Source: Rhodoferax sp.
GTDB lineage: Bacteria; Pseudomonadota; Gammaproteobacteria; Burkholderiales; Burkholderiaceae_C
Reading direction: 5' to 3'
Length of the DNA: 33,568 bases
Assembly (NCBI GenBank): GCA_026224975.1
Contig: JAMFRW010000455.1
Location: 1 to 33,568 of the forward strand
In this document: in pieces, positions 21,299-29,166 of the stretch
Numbering within the stretch: position 1 is the first letter of the stretch
How the letters are laid out: every line of letters begins with the position of its first letter
Translations under genes and position numbers: made by a program
Notes under the pieces: generated by a model
What the model was told of the DNA's origin: nothing
The model's database searches: none
The model's input: the letters and a program-made list of their open reading frames with translations, nothing else

Positions 21299-22672
21299 TC
21301 AGTCGATCTTGCTCAACTCGATCCCTTTGGTCTCTTTCCAGGTCGAGACGACCGCAGCGCTTACCAGGCAGACCACGATCACGTAGGTATTGAACACCCA
21401 GCCCAGCTGGTGGCCGTAGAACCAACTGGTGAGATAGGGCGCGGTGCCGCCGAACAGGGCGACCGCCAGCGGCATGGCCGTGCCCATGATGCGAGCCCGA
21501 TAGCGCGTTGGAACCCGTTCGGCAATGATCGCCGGCTGCGTTCCGCCGATGCAGGCGCTGATGGCCAGCATGACCGCCTGCGCGGTGAACAAGGACCAGG
21601 GGTCGCTGTTGATCTGGTGCATCATCGGCACCGTCAGTGCGGCGGTGGCAAGGTAGTAGAACAAGGTGAGCGGTTTGCGGCCGATCCGGTCCGACAGCCA
21701 GCCGGCCACGGGGACCAGTGCGATGTTGATGAGCTGCGCACCGACGCTCGCGGTAAACGCACTGCCAGGACTCATGCCGCGCTGCGTGATCGCGAAGACC
21801 GCCACGAATGATGTCCAGATGTAGTAGGGCAACGTGGTGCCCGCCTGGTAGAAGAAGATGCCCAGGCCGCGCTTGACGATCTTGCGGCGGCTCCATTCAT
21901 CGGCGGGAGCATGCCCGGTTGCTTCAGAAGGCGTCGATCGATGGGTCGCCTGCTCCTCCTGGTACACATCGCTTTCCATCATGTGACGCCGCAGGTAGAG
22001 CACCACCAGGGACAAGGCCGCACCGACCAGAAATGGCACGCGCCAGCCCCATGCGCTCATGGCTGAGGCGTCCAGATTCCGGGTCAGCAGCGAACCGAAG
22101 AGAGTCGCCATCAGGACGCCGATGCCCACGCAAAAGAACATGCTGCTCGACCACGTGGCCCGCTTGGCGGGGGGGGCGATTTCGGCGAGATAGGCATAAG
22201 ACGCGGTGGATTCGCCGCCATGCGCAAAGCCCTGGACCAGGCGCGCGATGACCAGCACCAGCGAGGCCCAGCCGCCAAGCGATGCATAGGTGGGTGCCAG
22301 GCCGATCAACAGGCTGGCAGCACTCATCAAGAGCATGGTGGACAAGAGCACACCCTTGCGCCCGATCCGGTCGGCCAGGCTGCCGAACACCAGGCCGCCC
22401 AGGGGCCGGAAGACGAAGCCGACCGCGAAGATGGCCAGCGTGCTGAGCAGCGCCGAGGCCGCGTCGGCGGGGTTGAACAAGGCCTTGGCGATGTAGGGCG
22501 CGAACACCGCATAGATCGTCCAGTCGAACCACTCCAGCGTATTGCCCACGCCGGTGGCGATCATCGAGCGCGCGCGCAGGATGTCCTTCAGTGCGTGGGC
22601 GGGGGCCGCCGCCGGTGCCATGTTGGGCACGGGTACGGTCCCCGGCAGTTTCAGTTCGGCATTCGTTGTCAT
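21299..22672 (-). CDS. MFS transporter, metabolite:H+ symporter (MHS) type
   Basis: 457 residues with about 12 hydrophobic helices. The MFS motif A appears twice, GSLADRIGRKG between helices 2 and 3 and GWLSDRIGRKP in the second half, and the N-terminal helix NTLEWFDWTIYAVFAPYIA is typical of MHS proteins (KgtP, ShiA, ProP relatives), which import organic acids or zwitterions with protons. The AAGGAG at 22681-22686 sits eight bases before ATG 22672 but only two before ATG 22678, so the former is chosen. It is the last gene of the catabolic operon, 70 bp after the aldehyde dehydrogenase. It may import the pathway substrate or an intermediate; the substrate cannot be read from sequence. Confidence 0.88.
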   Translation of the reverse strand: MTTNAELKLPGTVPVPNMAPAAAPAHALKDILRARSMIATGVGNTLEWFDWTIYAVFAPYIAKALFNPADAASALLSTLAIFAVGFVFRPLGGLVFGSLADRIGRKGVLLSTMLLMSAASLLIGLAPTYASLGGWASLVLVIARLVQGFAHGGESTASYAYLAEIAPPAKRATWSSSMFFCVGIGVLMATLFGSLLTRNLDASAMSAWGWRVPFLVGAALSLVVLYLRRHMMESDVYQEEQATHRSTPSEATGHAPADEWSRRKIVKRGLGIFFYQAGTTLPYYIWTSFVAVFAITQRGMSPGSAFTASVGAQLINIALVPVAGWLSDRIGRKPLTLFYYLATAALTVPMMHQINSDPWSLFTAQAVMLAISACIGGTQPAIIAERVPTRYRARIMGTAMPLAVALFGGTAPYLTSWFYGHQLGWVFNTYVIVVCLVSAAVVSTWKETKGIELSKID

Positions 22673-22680
22673 GGTCATGT

Positions 22681-22686
22681 CTCCTT
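22681..22686 (-). promoter_or_regulatory. Shine-Dalgarno of the MHS transporter gene
   Basis: AAGGAG on the minus strand is the strongest ribosome site in the operon. Spacing decides between two nearby in-frame ATGs: eight bases to 22672, two bases to 22678. The former is favoured. Confidence 0.7.
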
Positions 22687-22742
22687 GTTTTTTTGAAATG
22701 GCGATGCCCGACACGGGCCAACAGCCCGTGGCCAGGCTGCCG

Positions 22743-24188
22743 TCAGAACGGGTAGTGCCCCGGCTGTGTCTCGACGGTGATCCAGCGCAGGTCGGTGAAC
22801 TCGGCCATCGCGGAGCGGCCGCCGAAGCGGCCCCAGCCCGAGTCCTTCACACCGCCAAAAGGCATTTGCGCCTCGTCGTGCACCGTGGCACCGTTGATGT
22901 GGCAGATGCCGGACTGGATCCGCTCCGCCACCTTGAGTGCACGCGCGATGTCGCGGCTGAACACTGCCGCGGCCAGGTCGTATTCGGTGTCGTTGGCCAC
23001 GCGGATGGCTTCCTCGTCGCCGCGCACGCGCACCACCGTCACCACCGGGCCGAAGCTCTCCTCGGCGTAGATGCGCATGCCGGGCTTCACGTGGTCCAGA
23101 ACCGTTGCCTTGAGGATGCAGCCCTGGCGTTCGGGCTGGCTGCGCAGCGTGGCGCCTTGCGTCACCGCGTCGTCGATCAGCGCCATCACATGGTCCGCAG
23201 CCTCGGCGCTGATGACCGAGCCCAGCACCACCGCCTCGCGCGGGTCGCCCGCGGGCAGCGAAGCGGCCTTCTCGGCCAGCCGGCGCACGAACTCGTCGGC
23301 CACCGCCTCGTCCACCACGATGCGCTCGGTGGACATGCAGATCTGGCCCTGGTTCATGAAGGCCCCGAAGGCGGCGGCGTTCACCGCCTCGTTCAGGTCG
23401 GCATCGGCCAGCACCAGGAACGGCGCCTTGCCGCCCAGCTCCAGCAGCGCGGGTTTGAACAGGCCCGCGCACTGCTGCGCAATGATGCGGCCCACGCGGG
23501 TGGAGCCGGTGAAGTTGATGCGGCGCACGGCCGGGTGCGCGATCAGGGCCGAGACCACTTCGGCCGCGTCGGCCGGTGCGTTGGTCACCACGTTGATGAC
23601 ACCGGCGGGAAGGCCAGCGTCCTGCAGGGCTGCGCCGATCAACTGGTGCGTGCGCGGGCAGAGTTCCGAGGCCTTGAGCACCACGGTGTTGCCGCAGGCC
23701 AGCGGCATGGCCACGGCGCGCACGCCGAGGATCACCGGCGCGTTCCACGGCGCGATGCCCAGGCACACGCCCGCGGGCTTGCGCACCGCCATGGCCAGGC
23801 AGCCCGGCTTGTCGGACGGGATCACCTCGCCGCCAACCTGCGTGGTCATGGACGCGGCCTCGCGCAGGATGCCCGCGGCCAGGCGCACGTTGAAACCGGC
23901 CCAGCCCGCGGTGGCACCGGTCTCGCCCGCCATGGCATCGGTGAAGTCGGCCATGCGCCGCTCCAGCGCGTCGGCGGCGCGCAGCAGCAGCAGGCGGCGT
24001 TCGGTCGGGCCGAGCGCGGCCCAGGCGGGCAGGGCGGCAGCGGCGGCATCGGCAGCGCGGCATGCATCGGCGGTGGACGCGGCGGGGGCCTGCGTGACGG
24101 CCTCGCCAGAGATCGGGTTGCGGCGCACGAAGCGGGCACCGGATTGGGCAGCGGCTTCCTGGCCGCCGATCAGCATCTGGATGTTCAT
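22743..24188 (-). CDS. NAD(P)-dependent aldehyde dehydrogenase (vanillin/salicylaldehyde DH-like)
   Basis: 481 residues, normal for the superfamily. Catalytic residues are visible: Asn149 (APWNAP), Lys172 (LKAS), general base Glu250 (LELGGKAP) and nucleophile Cys284 (NQGQICMS), followed by EESFGPVV. The overall pattern resembles the branch that holds vanillin, benzaldehyde and salicylaldehyde dehydrogenases, but specificity is not certain. It oxidises an aldehyde to a carboxylate and is the last oxidation in the proposed pathway. It lies 22 bp after the CalA-like SDR gene, which would supply the aldehyde. The Shine-Dalgarno is weak (GAGAAAGAC); a second ATG at 24176 is possible. Confidence 0.92.
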   Translation of the reverse strand: MNIQMLIGGQEAAAQSGARFVRRNPISGEAVTQAPAASTADACRAADAAAAALPAWAALGPTERRLLLLRAADALERRMADFTDAMAGETGATAGWAGFNVRLAAGILREAASMTTQVGGEVIPSDKPGCLAMAVRKPAGVCLGIAPWNAPVILGVRAVAMPLACGNTVVLKASELCPRTHQLIGAALQDAGLPAGVINVVTNAPADAAEVVSALIAHPAVRRINFTGSTRVGRIIAQQCAGLFKPALLELGGKAPFLVLADADLNEAVNAAAFGAFMNQGQICMSTERIVVDEAVADEFVRRLAEKAASLPAGDPREAVVLGSVISAEAADHVMALIDDAVTQGATLRSQPERQGCILKATVLDHVKPGMRIYAEESFGPVVTVVRVRGDEEAIRVANDTEYDLAAAVFSRDIARALKVAERIQSGICHINGATVHDEAQMPFGGVKDSGWGRFGGRSAMAEFTDLRWITVETQPGHYPF

Positions 24189-24210
24189 GGGGGTGTCTTT
24201 CTCGCGGCCT

Positions 24211-24984
24211 TCAGAGCCCGTTCATGTCGCACAGGACCTTGGCGTGCATGCCGCCGTCGGCCGGGATGTTGGCGCCGCGAATCCAGCCCGCCGCGTCCGA
24301 CAGCAGAAAGGCCACGACCGGGGCGATGTCGGCGGGACGGCCTGGCCGGTCCATCACCCGCATGTCTTCCTCGGCACGCGCACCCAGGGTCTCGATGAAG
24401 TCGCCGAGGATGGGCGTGTCCACCGGCCCCGGGCTCACCGCGTTCATGCGGATGCCGCGCTCGCGCCAGGTCCAGCGGTTCTGCAAGGTCCAGGCGATCA
24501 GTGCCTCCTTGGCGAAGAAGTAGCTGCGCGCGCCTTCGATGGCGTGGGCCTGGCAGAAGGCATCCACCTCGTCGAAGCCCAGGTCCTCGCTGGCACGGAT
24601 GGCGTGAACGGCCTGCGGCCAGCCGATGCCCGCCAGCGAGGCCAGGTTGACGATGGCCGCGCCATCGGCCAGCTTCGGCAGCAGTTGCAAGCTCAGCTGC
24701 TTGAGGCCCAGCAGATTCACCTTCAGCACCTGCGGCGCTGGCCGCGTGGGCGGCACACCGGCGATGTTGGCCAGCCCGTGGATGCCGGTGGGCAGTGCGC
24801 TCACCAGTGCTTGGATGGAAGCCGGGTCGGACAGGTCGGCCCGGATGAAGCGGCCCACCGGTTCGGCCGGCTGGTTCAGGTCCACCGAAATGACCTCGGC
24901 CCCCTGCGTGGCCAGCAGTTGCGCGGTGGCGGCGCCGATGCCCGAGGCGGCACCGGTGACGACGATGGTTTTGTGTATTGGCAT
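24211..24984 (-). CDS. SDR alcohol dehydrogenase, coniferyl-alcohol dehydrogenase (CalA)-like
   Basis: 257 residues. TGAASGIG at 10-17 binds the nucleotide; Asp35 after the second strand (VISVDLN) favours NAD. NIAG at 73-76 replaces the usual NNAG; catalytic Ser116, Tyr155 and Lys159 (SYFFAKEAL) are present. The ADLSDPASI, GLANIAGVP and MNAVSPGPVDTPIL patterns resemble coniferyl-alcohol dehydrogenase and 3-alpha-hydroxysteroid dehydrogenase-like SDRs. A likely reaction is oxidation of a primary or benzylic alcohol to an aldehyde, feeding the next enzyme. CAGGAGACAAACC precedes the ATG and sets the start. It lies 49 bp after the monooxygenase gene. Substrate identity is inference. Confidence 0.85.
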   Translation of the reverse strand: MPIHKTIVVTGAASGIGAATAQLLATQGAEVISVDLNQPAEPVGRFIRADLSDPASIQALVSALPTGIHGLANIAGVPPTRPAPQVLKVNLLGLKQLSLQLLPKLADGAAIVNLASLAGIGWPQAVHAIRASEDLGFDEVDAFCQAHAIEGARSYFFAKEALIAWTLQNRWTWRERGIRMNAVSPGPVDTPILGDFIETLGARAEEDMRVMDRPGRPADIAPVVAFLLSDAAGWIRGANIPADGGMHAKVLCDMNGL

Positions 24985-25033
24985 GGTTTGTCTCCTGTTG
25001 AAGTGGGGTGGGTGGCTGCGTCTGGTCGCGCAT

Positions 25034-26536
25034 TCAGGGTGTGGCTTCGACCGCCTGCGTCTGCAGGTAGCCTTCCGGGTGGAAGCTCGCATTGGCCTCG
25101 CGGAAGGCATAGGCGTAGTCGGGCCAGACCAGGGTGAGGCGGCGGCTGCGCGTGTCCACGTACCAGCTCTTGCAGCCACCGGCCAGCCACACCGTGCCCT
25201 GGGCGCGGGTGTCGAGCATGTCCATGTAGCGGGCCTCGGCGGCGGCATCGGCTTCGAGTACCGCCACCTGCTGCTGCTCGGCATGGGCCAGCGCGCCGAG
25301 GATGTAGTCCACCTGCGCCTCGATGATGTAGACCACCGAGTTGTGGCCCAGGCCGGTGTTCGGGCCGTTGATGATGAAGAGGTTGGGGTAGCCATGCACG
25401 GCGATGGAGTCGAAGGCCTGCATGCCCTGGTCCCAGTGCGCGTCCAGGCTCTGGCCATCGCGCCCATGGATCAGCTTGGCAAACGGCGGGCGCGTGGCCT
25501 CGAAGCCGGTGGCGCAGACCAGCACGTCGAGCTCGAAACGTTCGCCGCGCGCGCTGATCGCGGTATGGCCCTCGACCCGCTGCAGCGCCGAGGCTTCGAG
25601 CCGGACCTTGCTGCGCGCCAGCGCCGGGTAGTAGTCGTTGGAGATCAGCACGCGTTTGCAGCCGATCTCGTAGTCGGGCGTGAGCGCGGCGCGCAGCGTC
25701 GGGTCTTCGACCTGGCTGTGCAGATGCGCCAGTGCCATCTCCTTGGCCTCGCGCACGAAGCGCGGGATGTTGCGGCGCTGGGCGAAGTTGGTTTCGCCCG
25801 CCCAGAACAAGTCGGCGCGCAGCTTGTCCATCAGCGACGGGTCGCGGATGAACAGGCGCTTCTCGGCCTCGGTGTAGCGGCGGTTGGCGCGCGGGATCAC
25901 ATAGGGCGCGCTGCGCTGGAACACCACCAGTTCACTGGCGATGGCGGCCATCTCGGGCACGACCTGGATGGCCGATGCACCCGAGCCGACCACGCCGATG
26001 CGCTTGCCTTTCAGCGCCACGTCGTGCTTCCAGCGCGCCGAATGGAAGATGTCGCCCGCAAAGCTGGACAGGCCTTCGATCTCCGGCAGATGTTCGTCGG
26101 CCAGGTGGCCCGGGCAGGCGATCAGCACCCGGCAGGTGAACAGGCCGTGCGAGGTCTGCACCGACCACTGCCGGTCGGCTTCGCTCCAGCGCGCGTCGCG
26201 CATGGTGGTGCCGAAGCGGATGTGCGGCAGCAGGCCTTCGTCACGCGCGCTGTCGCGCAGGTACTGCTGGATTTCGCCACCGGGCGAGAACACATGCGAC
26301 CAGTGGGCGTTGGGCCGGAACGAGAACGAGTAGAGGTGCGAAGGCACGTCGCAGGCCACGCCGGGGTAGTGGTTGTCGCGCCAGGTGCCGCCCACGTCGT
26401 CGGCGCGCTCCAGGATGAGGAAGGCGTGTTTGCCGCGGCGCTTGAGCTGGATGCCCATGCCCAGGCCGCCAAAGCCTGCGCCGACGATGAGGATGTCTGT
26501 AAAGGTCGTGCCCGACCCGGTGTCGATGGAGTTCAT
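25034..26536 (-). CDS. Baeyer-Villiger monooxygenase (class B flavoprotein)
   Basis: 500 residues. First Rossmann motif GAGFGG (19-24) for FAD, GGTWRDNHYPGVACDVPS (49-66) typical of this class, the Baeyer-Villiger fingerprint F-x-G-x-x-x-H-x-x-x-W at 159-169 (FAGDIFHSARW), and second Rossmann motif GSGASA (184-189) for NADPH. The Trp at the end of the fingerprint separates it from ordinary flavin monooxygenases. Such enzymes insert one oxygen from O2 next to a carbonyl, turning ketones to esters or lactones. It has no N-terminal extension as seen in hydroxyacetophenone monooxygenases. The gene lies 26 bp after a hydrolase and 49 bp before an alcohol dehydrogenase, which fits a ketone-to-acid route. 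Substrate unknown. Confidence 0.9.
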   Translation of the reverse strand: MNSIDTGSGTTFTDILIVGAGFGGLGMGIQLKRRGKHAFLILERADDVGGTWRDNHYPGVACDVPSHLYSFSFRPNAHWSHVFSPGGEIQQYLRDSARDEGLLPHIRFGTTMRDARWSEADRQWSVQTSHGLFTCRVLIACPGHLADEHLPEIEGLSSFAGDIFHSARWKHDVALKGKRIGVVGSGASAIQVVPEMAAIASELVVFQRSAPYVIPRANRRYTEAEKRLFIRDPSLMDKLRADLFWAGETNFAQRRNIPRFVREAKEMALAHLHSQVEDPTLRAALTPDYEIGCKRVLISNDYYPALARSKVRLEASALQRVEGHTAISARGERFELDVLVCATGFEATRPPFAKLIHGRDGQSLDAHWDQGMQAFDSIAVHGYPNLFIINGPNTGLGHNSVVYIIEAQVDYILGALAHAEQQQVAVLEADAAAEARYMDMLDTRAQGTVWLAGGCKSWYVDTRSRRLTLVWPDYAYAFREANASFHPEGYLQTQAVEATP

Positions 26537-26562
26537 AGGTGTCTTGCTGCAGCGCGCTGCGT

Positions 26563-27414
26563 TCAGGGCCGGGAGGCGGGGAGGATCGAACCGGCGGCGC
26601 TGGCCGAGGGTTCGCGGAGGAAGCTGTCGACCAGGCGCAGCAGCTCGGCCGGGCGCTCGAACACCACGGCGTGGCCCGAATCGATTTCGGTGTAGCGCGC
26701 GTCGTCGATCGCGCCGAAGAGTTGCAGGCTGTGCGCCTTGGGCACCATCTGGTCTTGCGTGCAGCCCACCACCAGCGTGGTGGCGCGGATCTTCGACACC
26801 TGATCGACGATGTCGATGCGGCCGTTCAGGTCCATCTGCTGGTCGACGAAGCCGTCCAGCGTGATCTTCTCGGCCATGCCGGCCAGCTCCTGCGGCGTGC
26901 GCGCGGCGATGAAGCCCGCGCTGAAGGCGCAGAACAGCATGGTGTTGCGGATGGCCTGCGAGCCCGCAGCGCGCAGTTCGCGCCAGATGCCGTTGCGCAG
27001 TTGCTGGTGCGCATCGGTCTTCATCCAGCCTGCGACCAGCATCAGGTTGCGCACGCCGTCGGGCCGCTCGGCCGCCACGGCCGCAGCCACCACCGCGCCC
27101 AGCGAATAACCCATCAGGCTGATGGGCTTGCCGCCGCTGACACGGTCGATCACCGCGCCGACCTGGCGGACCAGTTGCTGCAATGTCAGCGGACCATCTT
27201 GCGCGGGTTGCCGCAGGTCGATGGACACCACGCGCTGGCGAAAGGCCAGCATGGGGAAGAGGTAGCCGTAGTGGCTGTCGGTGCTGCCGGTGCTGCCGTG
27301 CACCATCACCAGCACCGGGCGGTCGCCCTGGCTTGCGCCAGCGGCGTAATAAGGCACTTCGGTGCCGTCCACGAAGACGCTGTCGGTGCTTCGGTTGTGA
27401 TCGTTGGGGTTCAT
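26563..27414 (-). CDS. Alpha/beta hydrolase (probable ester/lactone hydrolase)
   Basis: 283 residues. VMVHG at 36-40 gives the oxyanion hole, GYSLG the nucleophile Ser104, Asp221 (CTQDQMVP) and His248 (DSGHAVVFE) the rest of the triad; the fold order is complete. An insert around 130-190 may form the lid. Given its place directly before the Baeyer-Villiger monooxygenase, hydrolysis of the resulting ester or lactone is the most likely job, although C-C bond hydrolases share this fold. The start at ATG 27414 is chosen because it follows the upstream SDR stop by one base (TGA-C-ATG), a translational-coupling arrangement; no separate Shine-Dalgarno is seen. Confidence 0.87.
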   Translation of the reverse strand: MNPNDHNRSTDSVFVDGTEVPYYAAGASQGDRPVLVMVHGSTGSTDSHYGYLFPMLAFRQRVVSIDLRQPAQDGPLTLQQLVRQVGAVIDRVSGGKPISLMGYSLGAVVAAAVAAERPDGVRNLMLVAGWMKTDAHQQLRNGIWRELRAAGSQAIRNTMLFCAFSAGFIAARTPQELAGMAEKITLDGFVDQQMDLNGRIDIVDQVSKIRATTLVVGCTQDQMVPKAHSLQLFGAIDDARYTEIDSGHAVVFERPAELLRLVDSFLREPSASAAGSILPASRP

Positions 27415-27415
27415 G

Positions 27416-28174
27416 TCAGTACGTGGCGCGGCCACCGGAAAGGTCAAACACAGCGCCGGTGGAAAAACTCACCGACGGACTCACGAGAAAGGCGACCATC
27501 TCGGCCACCTCGTCAGGCCGCCCCGCGCGCCCCATGGGAATGCGGTTCAGCAGATCGGCCTTGACCTGGGGGTCGAACCAGTCGCTGGACAACATGCGCG
27601 ACTCGATCAGCGCCGGGGCGATGGCATTCACCACGACACCCTTCTTGGCCAACTCCTTGCCCAGCGTCTTGGTCATCGCGATCACACCCGCCTTGGCCGC
27701 CGCATAGGCACCGCTGAGCGGATGGCCTTCCATGCCCGCGGCCGAGGCCACGTTGAGGATGCGGCCATAACCCGCCTGCACCATGTGCGGCACCACCGCG
27801 CGGCACATCAGGAACTGGCTGGTGAGGTTGACATCGAGGTCGCGCCGCCACGCCGCCAGCTCCACCTCCCACAGCGGCAGCATGGCGCTGCCCATGCCCG
27901 CGTTGTTGACCAGGATGTCGAGGCGGCCGAAGTGTTCCTTGGCCAGGGCCAGGGCCCGCGGGCCCAGCGCCGGGTCACACACGTCGCCGACCAGGACGGC
28001 GGCCTTTCCACCCGATGCTTCGAGCGACTGGGCGACCTGCTCCGCTGCCGTTCGATCGAGATCCACGACCACCACGCCAGCGCCCAAACGCGCCAGCTTG
28101 CCGCACACGGCCGCGCCGATACCGCCGCCAGCACCCGTGACCACGGCTACCTGACCATTCAATGGTTCATTCAT
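27416..28174 (-). CDS. SDR-family dehydrogenase, first gene of the catabolic operon
   Basis: 252 residues. TGAGGGIG at 13-20, Asp39 after VVVVDLD (NAD preference), NNAG at 90-93, and catalytic Ser144, Tyr157 and Lys161 (YAAAK) are all intact. The end, VFDLSGGRATY, is typical of FabG-like SDRs. In this context it may oxidise a secondary alcohol to the ketone used by the monooxygenase, as ChnA does for cyclohexanol; a 3-hydroxyacyl or hydroxysteroid substrate is also possible. ACGGAGACAAG sits before ATG 28174. A palindromic operator candidate lies 23 bp upstream, so this gene should be the promoter-proximal, regulated one. Confidence 0.87.
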   Translation of the reverse strand: MNEPLNGQVAVVTGAGGGIGAAVCGKLARLGAGVVVVDLDRTAAEQVAQSLEASGGKAAVLVGDVCDPALGPRALALAKEHFGRLDILVNNAGMGSAMLPLWEVELAAWRRDLDVNLTSQFLMCRAVVPHMVQAGYGRILNVASAAGMEGHPLSGAYAAAKAGVIAMTKTLGKELAKKGVVVNAIAPALIESRMLSSDWFDPQVKADLLNRIPMGRAGRPDEVAEMVAFLVSPSVSFSTGAVFDLSGGRATY

Positions 28175-28196
28175 CTTGTCTCCGTATTCTTGAAAT

Positions 28197-28213
28197 AGTC
28201 TGTTAAACGGACT
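28197..28213. promoter_or_regulatory. Palindromic operator candidate, catabolic-operon side
   Basis: AGTCTGTTAAACGGACT is a 17-bp near-perfect palindrome (one mismatched pair and the centre base). It begins 23 bp before the first gene of the minus-strand operon. It shares its flanks and core with a second site at 28308-28324. The size fits an IclR-family operator. Confidence 0.7.
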
Positions 28214-28307
28214 TATTGAATGCCTGTTTCTGGCACCAGTACCCACTCTTCAAAGTCAATCGTCGACAATAATCTTAGGCAGCATTCTTCAAGTAACGCA
28301 GAAAAAT

Positions 28308-28324
28308 AGTCCGTTTGATGGACT
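28308..28324. promoter_or_regulatory. Palindromic operator candidate, IclR side
   Basis: AGTCCGTTTGATGGACT matches the first site at 13 of 17 positions and keeps the outer AGTCC/GGACT arms as a perfect inverted repeat, with the same AAATAGTC left flank. It ends 18 bp before the regulator's ATG, so binding here would be autoregulatory. Centres of the two sites are 111 bp apart. Confidence 0.65.
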
Positions 28325-28342
28325 CAACGACGAGGCAAGCCG

Positions 28343-29140
28343 ATGGCCCAAGACCCGAGAGACGCCGATGCCCCGGAAGACCGGCCGCAATTGGTCGAGC
28401 GCGTCGCCAAGATCCTTCGGACCATCTCGCGCCAAGGCTCGGCGGGGGCCCGCCTGAAGGACGTCGCGATCGACGCGGGCATCGCCCGCCCGACGGTGCA
28501 CCGCATCCTCGGAGAGCTGGGGGCTGTGGGCTATGTCATGCAGCGGCCGGACAAGCGCTACACGCTGGGGCCTGCACTTTTCTCGCTGGGCCTGTCGGCA
28601 CCCAATCCGATTCGGGACCTCGCGGCCATTCGACAACTCGCGCAGGCGTTGGCTGACCACTGCGGTGACGTGGTGTACGTTGCGCTGCGCAAGTTCGACG
28701 GCGTGCACTACCTGCTGCGCGCCGAGGGCAACTACCCCATCCGCACGCACCTGGTATCGGTGAACGACACCAAGCCCTTCACCGCGAGCTATTCCGGTTT
28801 GGTGATGCTCGCCTCGCTGGGCGAGGATGAACGCCGAACGGCCATCAACAAGCTGGCGCTCGATGCGCCGCGCGACTGGGTCGAGAAGCACCGCCGCCAG
28901 TTGGAACGCCAAATTCGCGACAAGGTCGCCGAGGTCGAAGCCTTGGGCTATTGCGCGGGCAGGAACATCGTCATGCCCGGCATCGCCGGTATGGCGGCGC
29001 CGATCTTGTCCGCCACGCTGCCGCCCTACATGACCGTATCGATCTCGGCGGTCGAAGACAGGCTCCACGCCGAACGCGTGAAGGAACTCGCCCCGCGCCT
29101 GTTGAAGACGGCGCGCGAGATGGCCGCATTCATCGACTGA
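28343..29140 (+). CDS. IclR-family transcriptional regulator
   Basis: 265 residues. The N-terminal winged helix-turn-helix (about 18-80) has LKDVAIDAGIARPTVHRILGEL as recognition region, followed by RYTLGPALFSLG, the usual linker to the effector domain. The C-terminal GAF-like IclR domain (about 90-260) contains VNDTKPFTASYSGLVMLA and ALGYCAGRN, which shape the ligand pocket. IclR proteins repress or activate catabolic operons on binding small aromatic or organic acids. It diverges from the six-gene catabolic operon, with two shared palindromes between them. GACGAGGCAAGCCG precedes the ATG. An SDR gene follows 26 bp later on the same strand. Confidence 0.93.
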   Translation: MAQDPRDADAPEDRPQLVERVAKILRTISRQGSAGARLKDVAIDAGIARPTVHRILGELGAVGYVMQRPDKRYTLGPALFSLGLSAPNPIRDLAAIRQLAQALADHCGDVVYVALRKFDGVHYLLRAEGNYPIRTHLVSVNDTKPFTASYSGLVMLASLGEDERRTAINKLALDAPRDWVEKHRRQLERQIRDKVAEVEALGYCAGRNIVMPGIAGMAAPILSATLPPYMTVSISAVEDRLHAERVKELAPRLLKTAREMAAFID

Positions 29141-29166
29141 AACACCCACCCCAACCCAGGACACCC

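Noticed and set aside
28175-28342. Specific -35/-10 boxes for the divergent promoters
   Set aside because: TTGACT on the minus strand and TAATCT on the plus strand were noted, but neither has a partner box at proper spacing. Only the palindromes are reported.
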